This document shows, in pieces, positions 9,828 to 18,549 of a stretch of 64,000 nucleotides of DNA. The position numbers and the translations under genes are program-made. Positions within the stretch are counted from its first letter, which is position 1, and every line of letters starts with the position of its first letter. The stretch comes from Psychrobacillus sp. FSL K6-4046 (GTDB lineage Bacteria > Bacillota > Bacilli > Bacillales_A > Planococcaceae): positions 2,163,312-2,227,311 of the forward strand of contig NZ_CP152020.1 of NCBI RefSeq assembly GCF_038624605.1. The letters are read 5' to 3'. Under the pieces are notes generated by a model. That model was not told the origin of the DNA. It searched no databases and worked only from the letters and a program-made list of their open reading frames with translations.

Positions 9828-9870
9828 AAAAGAGACTATCTCAACAAGCTAAGATAGTCTCCTTTGTTTT
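9828..9870. terminator. Bidirectional terminator between repeats
   Basis: Perfect 10-bp stem GAGACTATCT (9832-9841) with AGATAGTCTC (9852-9861). T-rich runs follow on both strands (CTTTGTTTT on plus, TTTTAATG on minus). Lies between the long dispersed repeat and the tandem REP-like units. Confidence 0.7.
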
Positions 9871-9905
9871 ATAAAATTCTGAAGCTATGGATAAATTGAG
9901 TTTAT

Positions 9906-10141
9906 CGCCTTGCCCCTCGGGGTCAAATGGTAAAAAGCTCCGGTGGCTGAGGAACTGCCTCCTCGCTTTTCTCCATTTGCCTGTCGGGGCAGACATAGGC
10001 GCTTGCGCTTTTCTTGATGTCTAGCTTCAGCGCCTTACCCCTCGGGGTCAAATGGATAATAGCTCCGGTGGCTGAGGAACTGCCTCCTCGCTATTCTCCA
10101 TTTGCCTGTCGGGGCAGAGACAGGCGCTTGCGCTTTTCTTG
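9906..10141. repeat. Tandem pair of 111-bp REP-like palindromic units
   Basis: Unit 1 is 9906-10016 and unit 2 is 10031-10141, separated by 14 bp. Each runs from CGCCTT(G/A)CCCCTCGGGG through CTCCGGTGGCTGAGGA to GGCGCTTGCGCTTTTCTTG and can fold on itself: CGCCT/AGGCG, CCCC/GGGG, then AAATGG with CCATTT. In the inner stem, unit 1 has AAAAGC (9933-9938) with GCTTTT (9965-9970), while unit 2 has AATAGC (10058-10063) with GCTATT (10090-10095), a compensatory change. Unit 2 ends one base before the TAA of the zinc peptidase gene. Confidence 0.85.
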
Positions 10142-10142
10142 T

Positions 10143-10823
10143 TTATTCGCTTCTTGACATTCCTGTATAGATTAATACTAAACGTAATAATTCTAATACG
10201 GCAACTGCTGCTGCTGCAACGTATGTTAATGCTGCTGCACTTAATACTTTTTTAGCGTGACGCTCTTCTTCGTTTCTAATTACTCCTAATGAAACCATTT
10301 GGTTCATAGCACGACTAGAAGCATTAAACTCTACAGGAAGTGTAACGATTTGGAATACAACCCCCATAGCAAGAAGAATGATACCTAATAACAGCATATT
10401 AGTAGAAGTAGCAAAGATACCAATCATGATAAATACCCATGAGGCATTGGAAGAAATATTAGCTACTGGTACTAACTTGTGTCGTAATGTTAAGAAAGAG
10501 TATGCCTCTTTATGTTGAATCGCATGACCAACTTCATGGGCAGCTATTGCAGCTCCAGCTACAGAAGCCTCATGGTAGTTATGGCTAGATAAAGCTACTA
10601 TTTTCGTCATTGGGTTATAATGATCACTCAAAAACCCGCTACTTTCCACTACCTTAACTTCATATAAACCATTCTCATCTAATATTCGTCTAGCTACTTC
10701 TGCACCAGTCATTCCTGAAGTGGAGCGGACTTTGGAATATTTCTTATAGGTACTTTTTACTTTCATTTGTGCGTATAGTGGCAACAATAAAATTATCGCA
10801 AAATAAACGATATACATTCCCAA
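10143..10823 (-). CDS. Membrane zinc metallopeptidase (YugP/Zn_peptidase_2 family)
   Basis: 226 residues. An N-terminal membrane segment is followed by a soluble stretch with the zinc motif HEVGH near residue 115 (AAIAAHEVGHAIQHKEAYSF) and EFNASSRAM, which likely supplies the third ligand. Three further hydrophobic helices follow. The layout matches the YugP-type neutral zinc metallopeptidase family, membrane-bound with unknown substrate. The stop codon directly abuts a REP-like repeat. It is co-oriented with ypjA and the qcr operon, but a 57-bp gap separates it from ypjA. Confidence 0.85.
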   Translation of the reverse strand: MGMYIVYFAIILLLPLYAQMKVKSTYKKYSKVRSTSGMTGAEVARRILDENGLYEVKVVESSGFLSDHYNPMTKIVALSSHNYHEASVAGAAIAAHEVGHAIQHKEAYSFLTLRHKLVPVANISSNASWVFIMIGIFATSTNMLLLGIILLAMGVVFQIVTLPVEFNASSRAMNQMVSLGVIRNEEERHAKKVLSAAALTYVAAAAVAVLELLRLVLIYTGMSRSE

Positions 10824-10879
10824 CAGAAATTCCCCCTCTCGATATCTAATTAATATTTTATATGCTATTTACCTTGCAA

Positions 10880-11467
10880 TCAACTGATACGATTTGTCCT
10901 TTTCTGATATACGACATACGATAAGAGAATACACGCAATCGATAACCAGAAGGTAAAATAGCCTATATTACTAGCGTACTCACTTAGGCTTCTATACGTA
11001 GGCATTTGACCAAATACATAGTCTATCACATCATTGTGGAGCGTCCAAATGGCTGCGATCACAATATGGACAAATTTAAATCGGTAAAAAGGAATATATA
11101 GAATAGCTTGAAGTGCCATAGCAAAATGTGAGCCTACTAGCATCCAGCCCATCCAGCCTATATCTCCAGTTTCTACTAACGTCCATAAATTCATAACAAC
11201 AGCCCATAGTCCGTATTTCACAAGTGTAATAAGCGCTAAAGCTTCTATTAGTTTCCAGTTTTTATTCATTAGCCAACCTAAAAGAGCAAGTGTAAAAAAT
11301 AGACTCGCCGTTGGACTATCCGGTACAAATATTAGAAATTTTGTTTCAGTAACAGATAATTGGCCATTATACCAATAATATCCATAAATTGTTCCGATTA
11401 GGTTTACGTAAAATAACAACCACATGAATGATTTATTGTAGAGCAACAATTTTATATGCGTCATCAT
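10880..11467 (-). CDS. ypjA: DUF1405 membrane protein (YpjA)
   Basis: 195 residues with about six hydrophobic segments. Family landmarks include the N-terminal YYWYNGQL loop, VPDSPTASLFF, GSHFAMALQA and the C-terminal TLHNDVIDYVFG. Located just downstream of qcrC, as ypjA is in B. subtilis; molecular function unknown. ATG at 11467 or 11464 (adjacent codons); a GGGGAG ribosome site lies rather far upstream. The strong qcrC terminator precedes it, so expression may need its own promoter or read-through. Confidence 0.8.
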   Translation of the reverse strand: MMTHIKLLLYNKSFMWLLFYVNLIGTIYGYYWYNGQLSVTETKFLIFVPDSPTASLFFTLALLGWLMNKNWKLIEALALITLVKYGLWAVVMNLWTLVETGDIGWMGWMLVGSHFAMALQAILYIPFYRFKFVHIVIAAIWTLHNDVIDYVFGQMPTYRSLSEYASNIGYFTFWLSIACILLSYVVYQKRTNRIS

Positions 11468-11560
11468 ATATATTTCCCATACTCCCCTATTTTATTATAA
11501 CTAGAATAACTATAATTTTTTGTGAAGAATTTGTAAAATTTCATTAAAGGAATAATTGCT

Positions 11561-11596
11561 AAAAAAAGAGAGTCAGTTACCTGACTCTCTTTTTTT
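11561..11596. terminator. Bidirectional terminator after qcrABC
   Basis: A-run, AGAGAGTCAG, 4-base loop, CTGACTCTCT, T-run: stem from 11561-11576 with 11581-11596, symmetrical on both strands. Lies 4 bp past the qcrC stop. Confidence 0.9.
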
Positions 11597-11599
11597 GGA

Positions 11600-12379
11600 T
11601 TATTCTGCTGGTTGTAAAGTTGTGATAAACTCAGCAAGCTGTTGTAATTCCTCTTCCGTTCCTTGGAATGTGCCACCTGGCATAGTTCCAATCCCTTCAT
11701 GAGCAATTTCAACGATTTCTTCAGCTGTATATTCTAAACCAATAAGTGGTTTACCTATACCGCCTTCAAAAGCATTACCGTGACAACCTATACATGATGA
11801 GCCCTGATATATTTCAAATCCAGGAGCAGTTTCATCAATTTCTACAGCCACTTCTTCTCTAATTTCACCTTGTGCTTTAGCAGCTTCCCAGTCGTGGTTA
11901 GCTACAGATTCCCAAGTTAAGAAAATAATTGAAGCGATAGCTAAAAGCATGAAACCAGTTGGTAATGGACGTTTCCATGGGCTTCTTTCCTTGCTTGTAT
12001 CTAAGAATGGTACTAGTAAAAGTGCTCCGAAAGCAAGACCTGGCATAACGATTGCTCCAATGATGTTGTATGGTCCAGAAGCAAATTCGTATTTTAATAA
12101 TTGATATAAAAATAGGAAATACCAGTCAGGTAAAGGAATATAAGCTGTGTCCGTTGGATCAGCTGGTCGCTCTAACGGCGATGGATGTGCAACTGTCAAT
12201 ACTAAATAACCGACTAAAAATACTGCTCCGACTAACCATTCTTTTAGCAAGAAGTCAGGCCAGAAAGCTTCTGTTTTACCTGGATACTCAGAATAGTCTT
12301 TAGGAGTTTTCTTTTTACGGCTAGAAGGATCCGTTACACGAGAATCTCCAACAAATTTCAAACCTTTTCCGCGATGCAT
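11600..12379 (-). CDS. qcrC: Menaquinol:cytochrome c reductase, cytochrome b/c subunit
   Basis: Fusion of a subunit-IV-like membrane half with cytochrome c, typical of Firmicutes b6c1 complexes. The 259 residues include hydrophobic segments around residues 48-68, 100-125 and 142-160, with the quinol-site motif PLPDWYFLFLYQLL. At the C-terminus, SSCIGCHGNAFEG is the c-type heme site, and a Met in GIGTMPGGTF is the likely axial ligand. It passes electrons from menaquinol on the outer face of the membrane. Last gene of qcrABC. Confidence 0.95.
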   Translation of the reverse strand: MHRGKGLKFVGDSRVTDPSSRKKKTPKDYSEYPGKTEAFWPDFLLKEWLVGAVFLVGYLVLTVAHPSPLERPADPTDTAYIPLPDWYFLFLYQLLKYEFASGPYNIIGAIVMPGLAFGALLLVPFLDTSKERSPWKRPLPTGFMLLAIASIIFLTWESVANHDWEAAKAQGEIREEVAVEIDETAPGFEIYQGSSCIGCHGNAFEGGIGKPLIGLEYTAEEIVEIAHEGIGTMPGGTFQGTEEELQQLAEFITTLQPAE

Positions 12380-12420
12380 ATTGTCCCCTCCTTTTAAGAA
12401 TTATCTGTTCCACTTACCCA

Positions 12421-13095
12421 TTATAGTGGTCCAGAAATACCTTGACGACGAATCATGATAAAGTGAGCTGCAAGTAAAGCAAAAAGAGCAGCCGGCAAGA
12501 AGAATACATGAATCGCGAAGAATCTTGTTAATGTTTGTGCACCGATGATTGTCTCATCACCAGCTAATAATGTTTTGATCATGCCACCGATAACCGGTAC
12601 AGATGCGGCAATTTCAATACCTACTTTTGTAGCGAACAATGCTTTCATGTCCCAAGGAAGTAGGTAACCTGTAAATCCTAAACCTAACATAACAGCGAAG
12701 ATTAATACTCCGACCATCCAGTTTAGTTCACGAGGTTTTTTGTAAGAACCAGTAAAGAATACACGTAAAGTATGTAAGAACATCATAACAATTACAAGAG
12801 ATGCTCCCCAGTGATGCATTCCACGCACGATTTCACCGAATGCTACTTCATTTTGAAGGTAGTAAACTGATTCCCATGCATTCTCGATATCCGGTACATA
12901 ATACATTGTTAAGAACATACCAGATAGAATTTGAATAACTGTAATGAAGAACGTTAATCCCCCGAAACAATAAACAAATGCTGAGAAATGATGTGCAGGG
13001 TTTACGTGTTCTGGTACTTCATGGTCTGCAATATCACGCCATATAGGTGTAATATCAAGACGTTCATCCACCCAATCATAGATTTTATTAAGCAC
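12421..13095 (-). CDS. qcrB: Menaquinol:cytochrome c reductase, cytochrome b subunit
   Basis: 224-residue cytochrome b6-type subunit with four membrane helices. Heme-ligand histidines lie in MHHWGASLVIVMMFLHTLRVF and FFAIHVFFLPAALFALLAAHF; GYLLPWDMKALFATKVG is the quinol-site loop. Middle gene of the qcrABC operon; it carries the two b hemes of the complex. Confidence 0.96.
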   Translation of the reverse strand: MLNKIYDWVDERLDITPIWRDIADHEVPEHVNPAHHFSAFVYCFGGLTFFITVIQILSGMFLTMYYVPDIENAWESVYYLQNEVAFGEIVRGMHHWGASLVIVMMFLHTLRVFFTGSYKKPRELNWMVGVLIFAVMLGLGFTGYLLPWDMKALFATKVGIEIAASVPVIGGMIKTLLAGDETIIGAQTLTRFFAIHVFFLPAALFALLAAHFIMIRRQGISGPL

Positions 13096-13115
13096 TGATG
13101 TCGTACCCCCTTACA

Positions 13116-13619
13116 TTAAACTAATGTGTTAGTTATAGCTTTTCCAATTTCTAAGAAACCGTTATTTTCACGTACTTCAAATTGATCCAACGGACCTAGA
13201 GGTGGTGTTTTTGCAACATTCTGTCCGTTTTTCTCGTAACGGCCTGCGTGACATGGACAGAAAAATTGATTTTTGTGTGCTGGGTCACCTTCCCAGTTAA
13301 CTGTGCATCCTAAGTGTTTACATACTGGAGACAATGCAATAATGCTATCTCCTTCTTTGTAAACCCATGCAGCGCTAGTTACATCAGACTTGTACCAGGC
13401 ATCTACCTGCTCGAAAGTAAAGTCTACTCGTTCAGGAACCTCAGTAAGGTCTGCAATCTTCTTCTCAGTCAGTACATAATCTCCACCTTCTGATTTTTGC
13501 AATACAGGATCAACTGCAAAACGTACCATTGGCATAAGCATACCTGCTGCCATGAATCCGCCAACACCTGTTAATGTATAACTTAAAAATTGGCGTCTTG
13601 ATACTTTATTGTTACTCAT
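13116..13619 (-). CDS. qcrA: Menaquinol:cytochrome c reductase, Rieske iron-sulfur subunit
   Basis: 167 residues. An N-terminal twin-arginine-like signal anchor (SRRQFLSY) and one hydrophobic helix are followed by the Rieske fold. The 2Fe-2S ligands are in CKHLGCTV and CPCHAGRY (Cys-x-His and Cys-x2-His). Takes electrons from menaquinol on the outer face. First gene of qcrABC, with a plausible sigma-A promoter 75-100 bp upstream. Confidence 0.96.
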   Translation of the reverse strand: MSNNKVSRRQFLSYTLTGVGGFMAAGMLMPMVRFAVDPVLQKSEGGDYVLTEKKIADLTEVPERVDFTFEQVDAWYKSDVTSAAWVYKEGDSIIALSPVCKHLGCTVNWEGDPAHKNQFFCPCHAGRYEKNGQNVAKTPPLGPLDQFEVRENNGFLEIGKAITNTLV

Positions 13620-13693
13620 CCTTTTCCCCCCTCTAACTTAAAGGTCAGTCCAATGGACATACTTGCTTGAATTAATAATACTAGGACATTTCA

Positions 13694-13722
13694 ATGATAT
13701 ATCAATAAAAAAGGAAGGTCAA
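13694..13722 (-). promoter_or_regulatory. Probable sigma-A promoter of qcrABC
   Basis: On the minus strand, TTGACC (13722-13717), a 17-base spacer, and TATCAT (13699-13694). Each hexamer matches the consensus at five of six positions. Start would be near 13687, giving a leader of about 68 bases before qcrA. Confidence 0.6.
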
Positions 13723-13776
13723 TAATTCCTGCTACGAATTATGAACTTTGTGAACAAATAATGAAACATATTGTCA

Positions 13777-14223
13777 CTAATTCGCCCACTTATTCGCAAA
13801 ACGAGGGATTAATTGTCTTAATTGATCCTCCAATACGGATAATTTCATTTTTTGATCCATGGAATCAAGTGGTATTGATGGGAACCACAGGACATTTTGT
13901 TCCTCTCCCATTGTACTCCACTCTCTGTCAGAAGTAACGTAAAAGATATGTTTAAATCCAGCTTTTTTAAATTCTTCATTCCAAGCCTCCAATAATGATA
14001 GCTTGTCCTGAGATCCTGTATAAGAGAAGGAAGGAAATAAAACGATCCTTCCTTTGAACTGATTTTCAATTGTATTTGCTAGCGACAAAGTAAAATCTGC
14101 AGCTGAGGCAGCAAATGGAAATCCATGCTCTGAACCATCTATTAATATAAGTGGGACTATCGCTGTGTCAATATATTCTTTTTGTGCTTGAAAAACTGTG
14201 CTATCTTTTCCGTTCCAATGCAT
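13777..14223 (-). CDS. ypiF: DUF2487 protein (YpiF)
   Basis: 148 residues starting MHWNGKDSTVF, with AGGAGAG 8 bases before the ATG; the longer reading to 14319 has no good start signal. Soluble and unremarkable in composition; TGSQDKLSLLEAWNEEF and the repeated aromatic residues match the YpiF family. It follows ypiB by 10 bp and precedes qcrABC, the B. subtilis order. Function is unknown. Confidence 0.8.
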   Translation of the reverse strand: MHWNGKDSTVFQAQKEYIDTAIVPLILIDGSEHGFPFAASAADFTLSLANTIENQFKGRIVLFPSFSYTGSQDKLSLLEAWNEEFKKAGFKHIFYVTSDREWSTMGEEQNVLWFPSIPLDSMDQKMKLSVLEDQLRQLIPRFANKWAN

Positions 14224-14233
14224 GTTATCTCTC

Positions 14234-14785
14234 CTATTTTTCTCTATACGGTAGATTTTTCCATAGTGCGGAAAGTTCGAGAAACTTTTCTTTATTATTA
14301 TCATCAATTGCTTGATCAATCTGTTTTTTTAGTTGTTCGGCCTGAAAAGATTGCAAGCTTTCGGTTAAAATATCCTCTGCAATTAGCTTATCTTTTTCAC
14401 TAATATGCAGATATTTGGGCATATACGGGTTTTCTTCTAATACTGCTAAATACTCGGGACTTGGGGGCAGTGTTTGAAAGTTCAATTGTATATACATCTC
14501 TTCATCTGGGTTTAAGCGAAGATCGTGAAAAGATTTTTCAGCATCTGCTGTCATGATACTACCTTTATAAAATCTAAAAGGTATTCCGGAGGATGTAGTA
14601 ACAGACATAATCATAGCTCTTGGACAATAATGGGCTTCCTCCACAAAGTGTACATTGTTCAACATTGTTTCGTGGCTTATTAAGTAATTTAAAATCCACA
14701 CACATTCTCTTCTCTTCATTTGATACTTTTTCAGAAACCAACGGACAAATTCTTTTTTCTCACCAACTGAAACAGAAGCAGTCAC
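14234..14785 (-). CDS. ypiB: YpiB family protein (UPF0302)
   Basis: 183 residues. GTG at 14785 is preferred because AAGGAGAGG ends 4 bases before it, and because the family begins close to the VSVGEKKEFVRWFL block; the ATG at 14806 would place the ribosome site inside the gene. The highly conserved stretch RRECVWILNYLISHE follows at about residue 31. Soluble, with a C-terminal helical segment of unknown function. Second in ypiA-ypiB-ypiF. Confidence 0.85.
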   Translation of the reverse strand: MTASVSVGEKKEFVRWFLKKYQMKRRECVWILNYLISHETMLNNVHFVEEAHYCPRAMIMSVTTSSGIPFRFYKGSIMTADAEKSFHDLRLNPDEEMYIQLNFQTLPPSPEYLAVLEENPYMPKYLHISEKDKLIAEDILTESLQSFQAEQLKKQIDQAIDDNNKEKFLELSALWKNLPYREK

Positions 14786-14805
14786 ATAACCTCTCCTTCC
14801 TATCA

Positions 14806-16050
14806 TTATTCCATCATGTCAAACCATTCACTGTTTTCTGGCTGAAGCTCTTGTAATATCAAAATAATTTCTCTTGCTTCTTCACGTTTACCATCTTCTA
14901 AAAGGAAGTATAAGTACTTTTCCAAAAATGCTGCATCCTCTTTATGTTCAGTATATGCAAGCTTATAAAATTCGTATGCTTTTTCATACATTTCTAACCG
15001 CTCATATGCTGAGGCTAAAAGGGGATACATAGAAGACATCTCAAATTGCTCTTGCTTTAAGGTTTCATAGAGGTCAATTAACTCCTCATCCATTTCCTCC
15101 TGGGAGAACAAGGAAGAAAGTATGTAAATAGCATCCATGTACTCAGGGTCTAATGCGATTGCTTCCTGAAGAAAACCTTCTGCTTCTTTCACTCTACCCA
15201 ATTTTAGAGAAATTTTACCTGCAAATAAATAATATTCTTTTTCAAATTCATCTCTAGCGATTCCATCTGTAATAGCACTCAGTGCTTCCTCATTCTTTTC
15301 AAGCATAGCGTATGTTTCCGCTAAAAGCATATAGCCAGAGAAGAAATCTGGGTCTATTTCTAAAAGATGATTTAAATGTTTTGCAGCCGTTTCATACTGT
15401 CTAACTTGGAAAAATGCATATCCTGCCTGAAAAAGAACCTCTGGTGCAGCTTCCTTTTGAAGGGCCTCTGTATAATAAGGGATAGCCTCTTCATACGCTG
15501 CTCCAGCACTATAGATTTCAGCTATTTTTAATGAAAGATCCACTCCTTGCAGCTCACTTTTAGAAGCTAAAAGATCTTCCATAAGTCTCGCAGCCTCTAA
15601 ATACCGTCCAGTTTCAAATAAAAGTTCTCCTTTTGCATATTGCAAAAGTGGCTCTCCCGGTAATAGAGCGATTGCTTCTTCTATTTTATGTTCGGCAACC
15701 TCATATAAACCAATCATTTGATAATAATCAGCTAATGTAAGTAAGGCCTGTGGATAGGACTCGCTGTTCTTCTCTATATTACTTAGCATTTCCAAAGCAT
15801 CGTCCTCTTTATTCAATTCTAAAAATAATTGTGCGAGGTCTATTTTCAGTTGGTCTTCCTCTGGAAATAAAAAGTTTAAATGCTCTAACGTTTTTATTGC
15901 CTCTTGTATAAAACCATATTCTGTTAATAAGTCTGCTAATCCATACTGCTCGTCAGGATTTTCCTCTAGTAAGAAAGCATCTACCATGCCATCAAGCTTT
16001 TCTATATCTCCATCCTCCATAACTCGGATAAAGGGAATCATTTTTTCCAT
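14806..16050 (-). CDS. ypiA: Tetratricopeptide-repeat protein (YpiA)
   Basis: 414 residues made almost entirely of TPR helices with a 34-residue rhythm. Examples are PQALLTLADYYQMIGLYEVA, KGELLFETGRYLEAA, FQAGYAFFQVRQYETAA and LAGKISLKLGRVKEAEGFL. Likely a cytoplasmic scaffold; partners unknown. ATG at 16050, or 16041 three codons later. It precedes ypiB by about 20 bp, and a terminator separates it from aroA upstream. Confidence 0.88.
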   Translation of the reverse strand: MEKMIPFIRVMEDGDIEKLDGMVDAFLLEENPDEQYGLADLLTEYGFIQEAIKTLEHLNFLFPEEDQLKIDLAQLFLELNKEDDALEMLSNIEKNSESYPQALLTLADYYQMIGLYEVAEHKIEEAIALLPGEPLLQYAKGELLFETGRYLEAARLMEDLLASKSELQGVDLSLKIAEIYSAGAAYEEAIPYYTEALQKEAAPEVLFQAGYAFFQVRQYETAAKHLNHLLEIDPDFFSGYMLLAETYAMLEKNEEALSAITDGIARDEFEKEYYLFAGKISLKLGRVKEAEGFLQEAIALDPEYMDAIYILSSLFSQEEMDEELIDLYETLKQEQFEMSSMYPLLASAYERLEMYEKAYEFYKLAYTEHKEDAAFLEKYLYFLLEDGKREEAREIILILQELQPENSEWFDMME

Positions 16051-16104
16051 AACATCACCATTCCTTCTCTACTATTTAATCGTACAAGAACTTTGAAGGT
16101 TGAA

Positions 16105-16136
16105 CAAGAAAAAGACTCTCCTTGATCAGGAGAGTA
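16105..16136 (-). terminator. Terminator of the aro-his-tyr operon
   Basis: ACTCTCCT (16115-16122) with AGGAGAGT (16128-16135) and CTTTTT following on the minus strand. Sits between the aroA stop and ypiA. Confidence 0.85.
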
Positions 16137-16148
16137 TGGGAAATTTAT

Positions 16149-17438
16149 TTATTTTATGACATTTTCTAAGTGTTCAAAGAAATTTGGATAGGAAACGGCT
16201 ATACATTCCTGATTATCAATTGAAACTATACCATCGGTTACTAACGCAGCAATAGCTGCCATCATTCCAATACGATGATCTCCGTATGTAGAAAGTTCGC
16301 CACCATGCAATGGAGTTGGCCCCTCAATGACCATTCCATCTTCTGTTGGATTAATATTCGCTCCAAGCTTTCTCAGTTCATTGACCACGGCATCAATACG
16401 ATTAGTTTCTTTTACCTTTAACTCCTCCGCGTTTTTAATAATTGTTTTACCTTTAGCTTGTGTGGCAAGAAGTGCTATTACTGGTATCTCATCTATTAAC
16501 CTTGGAATGAGATCTCCGCCAATTTCAGTTCCTACTAAATTAGAAGTTTCTATCGTCAACGTACCGATTGGCTCGTGACTTGCATTATTTTGTGTCTCAA
16601 TAGTTAATGTGGCACCCATTGCTTTTAGCACATCTATAATTCCTGTACGGGTTTCGTTCAACCCAACATTAGTTAGCACAAGCTTACTATCTAAAGCGAT
16701 AGCCCCAGCAACTAAGAAAAATGCTGCAGAAGAAATATCACCAGGGACTACAACGTGTGCTCCTGTTAGCTTTTGTCCACCCTGAAGGCTAATTACATTG
16801 TCTTTTACTGAAATTTCTGCTCCGAAATGCTTGAGCATCTTTTCTGTATGATCTCGAGTGGTTTCTAGCTCTTCTACAACAGTCTCTCCTTCTGAATTTA
16901 GAGCAGCTAGCAATATAGCAGATTTCACTTGAGCACTGGCTACAGGCATTTTATAATGAATCGCTTTTAGGGTTGTCCCCTCTACGGCAATAGGGGTGTA
17001 TTGTCCATTCGCTCGACCTATTAGCTTGGCCCCCATTTGCTTGAGCGGCTCTGTGACTCGCTTCATTGGTCGTTTTTGAATAGACTCGTCGCCTATTAAC
17101 ACAGAAGAAATACTAGAGCCTGCTAGAATCCCAAGCATTAGACGAGTCGTTGTACCTGAATTCCCTGTATATAAAATTTCATCAGGTTCCTTCCAAGTAG
17201 AAATCCCCTGGCTATCGATTTGCACATGCTCACCGTCTACCTTAATATCTACACCAAGCTTGCCGAAACAATCAATCGTACTTAGGCAATCGTCACTTTG
17301 TAGAAACCCCTCTACCGTTGTTGTTCCTTCCGCAATAGCCCCAAACATAATCGAACGGTGGGAGACTGATTTATCTCCTGGTATTTTAATGCTTCCTTGT
17401 AAGGAAGGCTTACCAAAGTTTAAAAGTTTAACTGTCAT
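16149..17438 (-). CDS. aroA: 3-phosphoshikimate 1-carboxyvinyltransferase (EPSP synthase)
   Basis: Joins shikimate-3-phosphate and PEP in aromatic synthesis (called aroE in B. subtilis). 429 residues from ATG at 17438; the reading to 17573 overlaps tyrA and is not needed. Motifs are [16 protein letters not shown] (PEP/S3P lysine and serine), [23 protein letters not shown], and [12 protein letters not shown] and TYGDHRIGM near the C-terminus. Last gene of the aroC-aroB-aroH-hisC-tyrA-aroA operon; starts 13 bp after tyrA. Confidence 0.96.
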   Translation of the reverse strand: MTVKLLNFGKPSLQGSIKIPGDKSVSHRSIMFGAIAEGTTTVEGFLQSDDCLSTIDCFGKLGVDIKVDGEHVQIDSQGISTWKEPDEILYTGNSGTTTRLMLGILAGSSISSVLIGDESIQKRPMKRVTEPLKQMGAKLIGRANGQYTPIAVEGTTLKAIHYKMPVASAQVKSAILLAALNSEGETVVEELETTRDHTEKMLKHFGAEISVKDNVISLQGGQKLTGAHVVVPGDISSAAFFLVAGAIALDSKLVLTNVGLNETRTGIIDVLKAMGATLTIETQNNASHEPIGTLTIETSNLVGTEIGGDLIPRLIDEIPVIALLATQAKGKTIIKNAEELKVKETNRIDAVVNELRKLGANINPTEDGMVIEGPTPLHGGELSTYGDHRIGMMAAIAALVTDGIVSIDNQECIAVSYPNFFEHLENVIK

Positions 17439-17451
17439 AGTTAATTCCTCC

Positions 17452-18549
17452 CTACGCAATATAAGTCTCAAATGATGTATGTGCAGCAATACATCGAACT
17501 GCCTGTGCTCGGTCCTCCATTGTTTGAAAACTAATAACCAAAATACCAAACACATCTTCTCTAGTTTCGACAATGCGCAAGTTTGTAATGCTTATATGCT
17601 CTTTCGCTAAATAACCAATAACTTCGGCGATAACCCCCGCATAGTCAGGGATATCCACATACAGGTCATACACTGTATATAAAGCACCTTGCGCTACTGG
17701 GAGTTCGTCTCGGACTTGTTTAGCCTGAGCAAAATAAGCTTCAATTTCTGTTTCATCGGCCCCATCTATTAGATGCTTTAAACGAAGCATTTCCTCGGTC
17801 CATTGCTGAAGCTGCTTACTGATTTCTTCACGATTTTGCATCGTTATATCTCGCCACATGACGGGATTGGAAGAGGCAATTCTTGTGATATCGCGAAATC
17901 CTCCAGCTGCGAGCTGTCTCGTAAAAGGATAGCTCTTATTCTCTGCCGATAATTGATGAACTAAAGAGGCTGCAATTAAATGAGGAAAGTGACTTACAGT
18001 AGCAGTCATATGATCGTGCTCATGTGCACTTATCTCGATTATCTTCGCCTTCGTTACTAGTAATAACTCTTTTAATCTATTAACGTTCTCTATTGGTTCA
18101 TCAACAAAGGGAGTTAACAAATAATAAGCGTTCTCAAACAAGTAGGCCCGTGCCGCTCCTACTCCACTCTTGTGGGAGCCAGCCATCGGGTGTCCTCCGA
18201 TAAAAGTGATTCCATGGTGCTTCAAGTTTAGAGCGGCATTCATTATTTCATTTTTGGTGCTGCCTGTGTCGGTTATAATCACATTGTTTTTTAGTTCCCA
18301 GTCTGGAAGGAGTTTCATAAGCTCTATCGTGATGCTTACTGGAGTAGCGAATATAATGATATCCGCATGCTTCGCAGCTTCCTCCATATTAGAAGCAATC
18401 TCATCTATAACCCCTAGCTTTTTCGCGGTTTCAAGAGATTTGGCATTAGAATCATAGCCTACAATTGTTAAATCGTCTCTCCTCTTTAACCCAAGTGCAA
18501 GAGAGCCCCCAATAAGACCAAGCCCTATTATCAGGATGTTCTTATTCAT
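17452..18549 (-). CDS. tyrA: Prephenate dehydrogenase with ACT domain
   Basis: NAD-dependent oxidative decarboxylation of prephenate on the way to tyrosine. 365 residues. The N-terminal Rossmann fold carries [28 protein letters not shown] contains the substrate His, and the helical dimerisation region includes [10 protein letters not shown]. The last ~70 residues form an ACT domain ([20 protein letters not shown]), probably a tyrosine feedback sensor. Starts right after hisC. Confidence 0.95.
   Translation of the reverse strand: MNKNILIIGLGLIGGSLALGLKRRDDLTIVGYDSNAKSLETAKKLGVIDEIASNMEEAAKHADIIIFATPVSITIELMKLLPDWELKNNVIITDTGSTKNEIMNAALNLKHHGITFIGGHPMAGSHKSGVGAARAYLFENAYYLLTPFVDEPIENVNRLKELLLVTKAKIIEISAHEHDHMTATVSHFPHLIAASLVHQLSAENKSYPFTRQLAAGGFRDITRIASSNPVMWRDITMQNREEISKQLQQWTEEMLRLKHLIDGADETEIEAYFAQAKQVRDELPVAQGALYTVYDLYVDIPDYAGVIAEVIGYLAKEHISITNLRIVETREDVFGILVISFQTMEDRAQAVRCIAAHTSFETYIA

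Noticed and set aside
11464-11712. Minus-strand reading frame of 82 codons before ypjA
   Set aside because: Overlaps the qcrC 3' end in another frame and runs through the terminator hairpin; no start signal.
13740-13776. Rex or ResD operator upstream of qcrA
   Set aside because: TTTGTGAAC-like sequence lacks the mirrored TTCACAA half; not enough to call a site.
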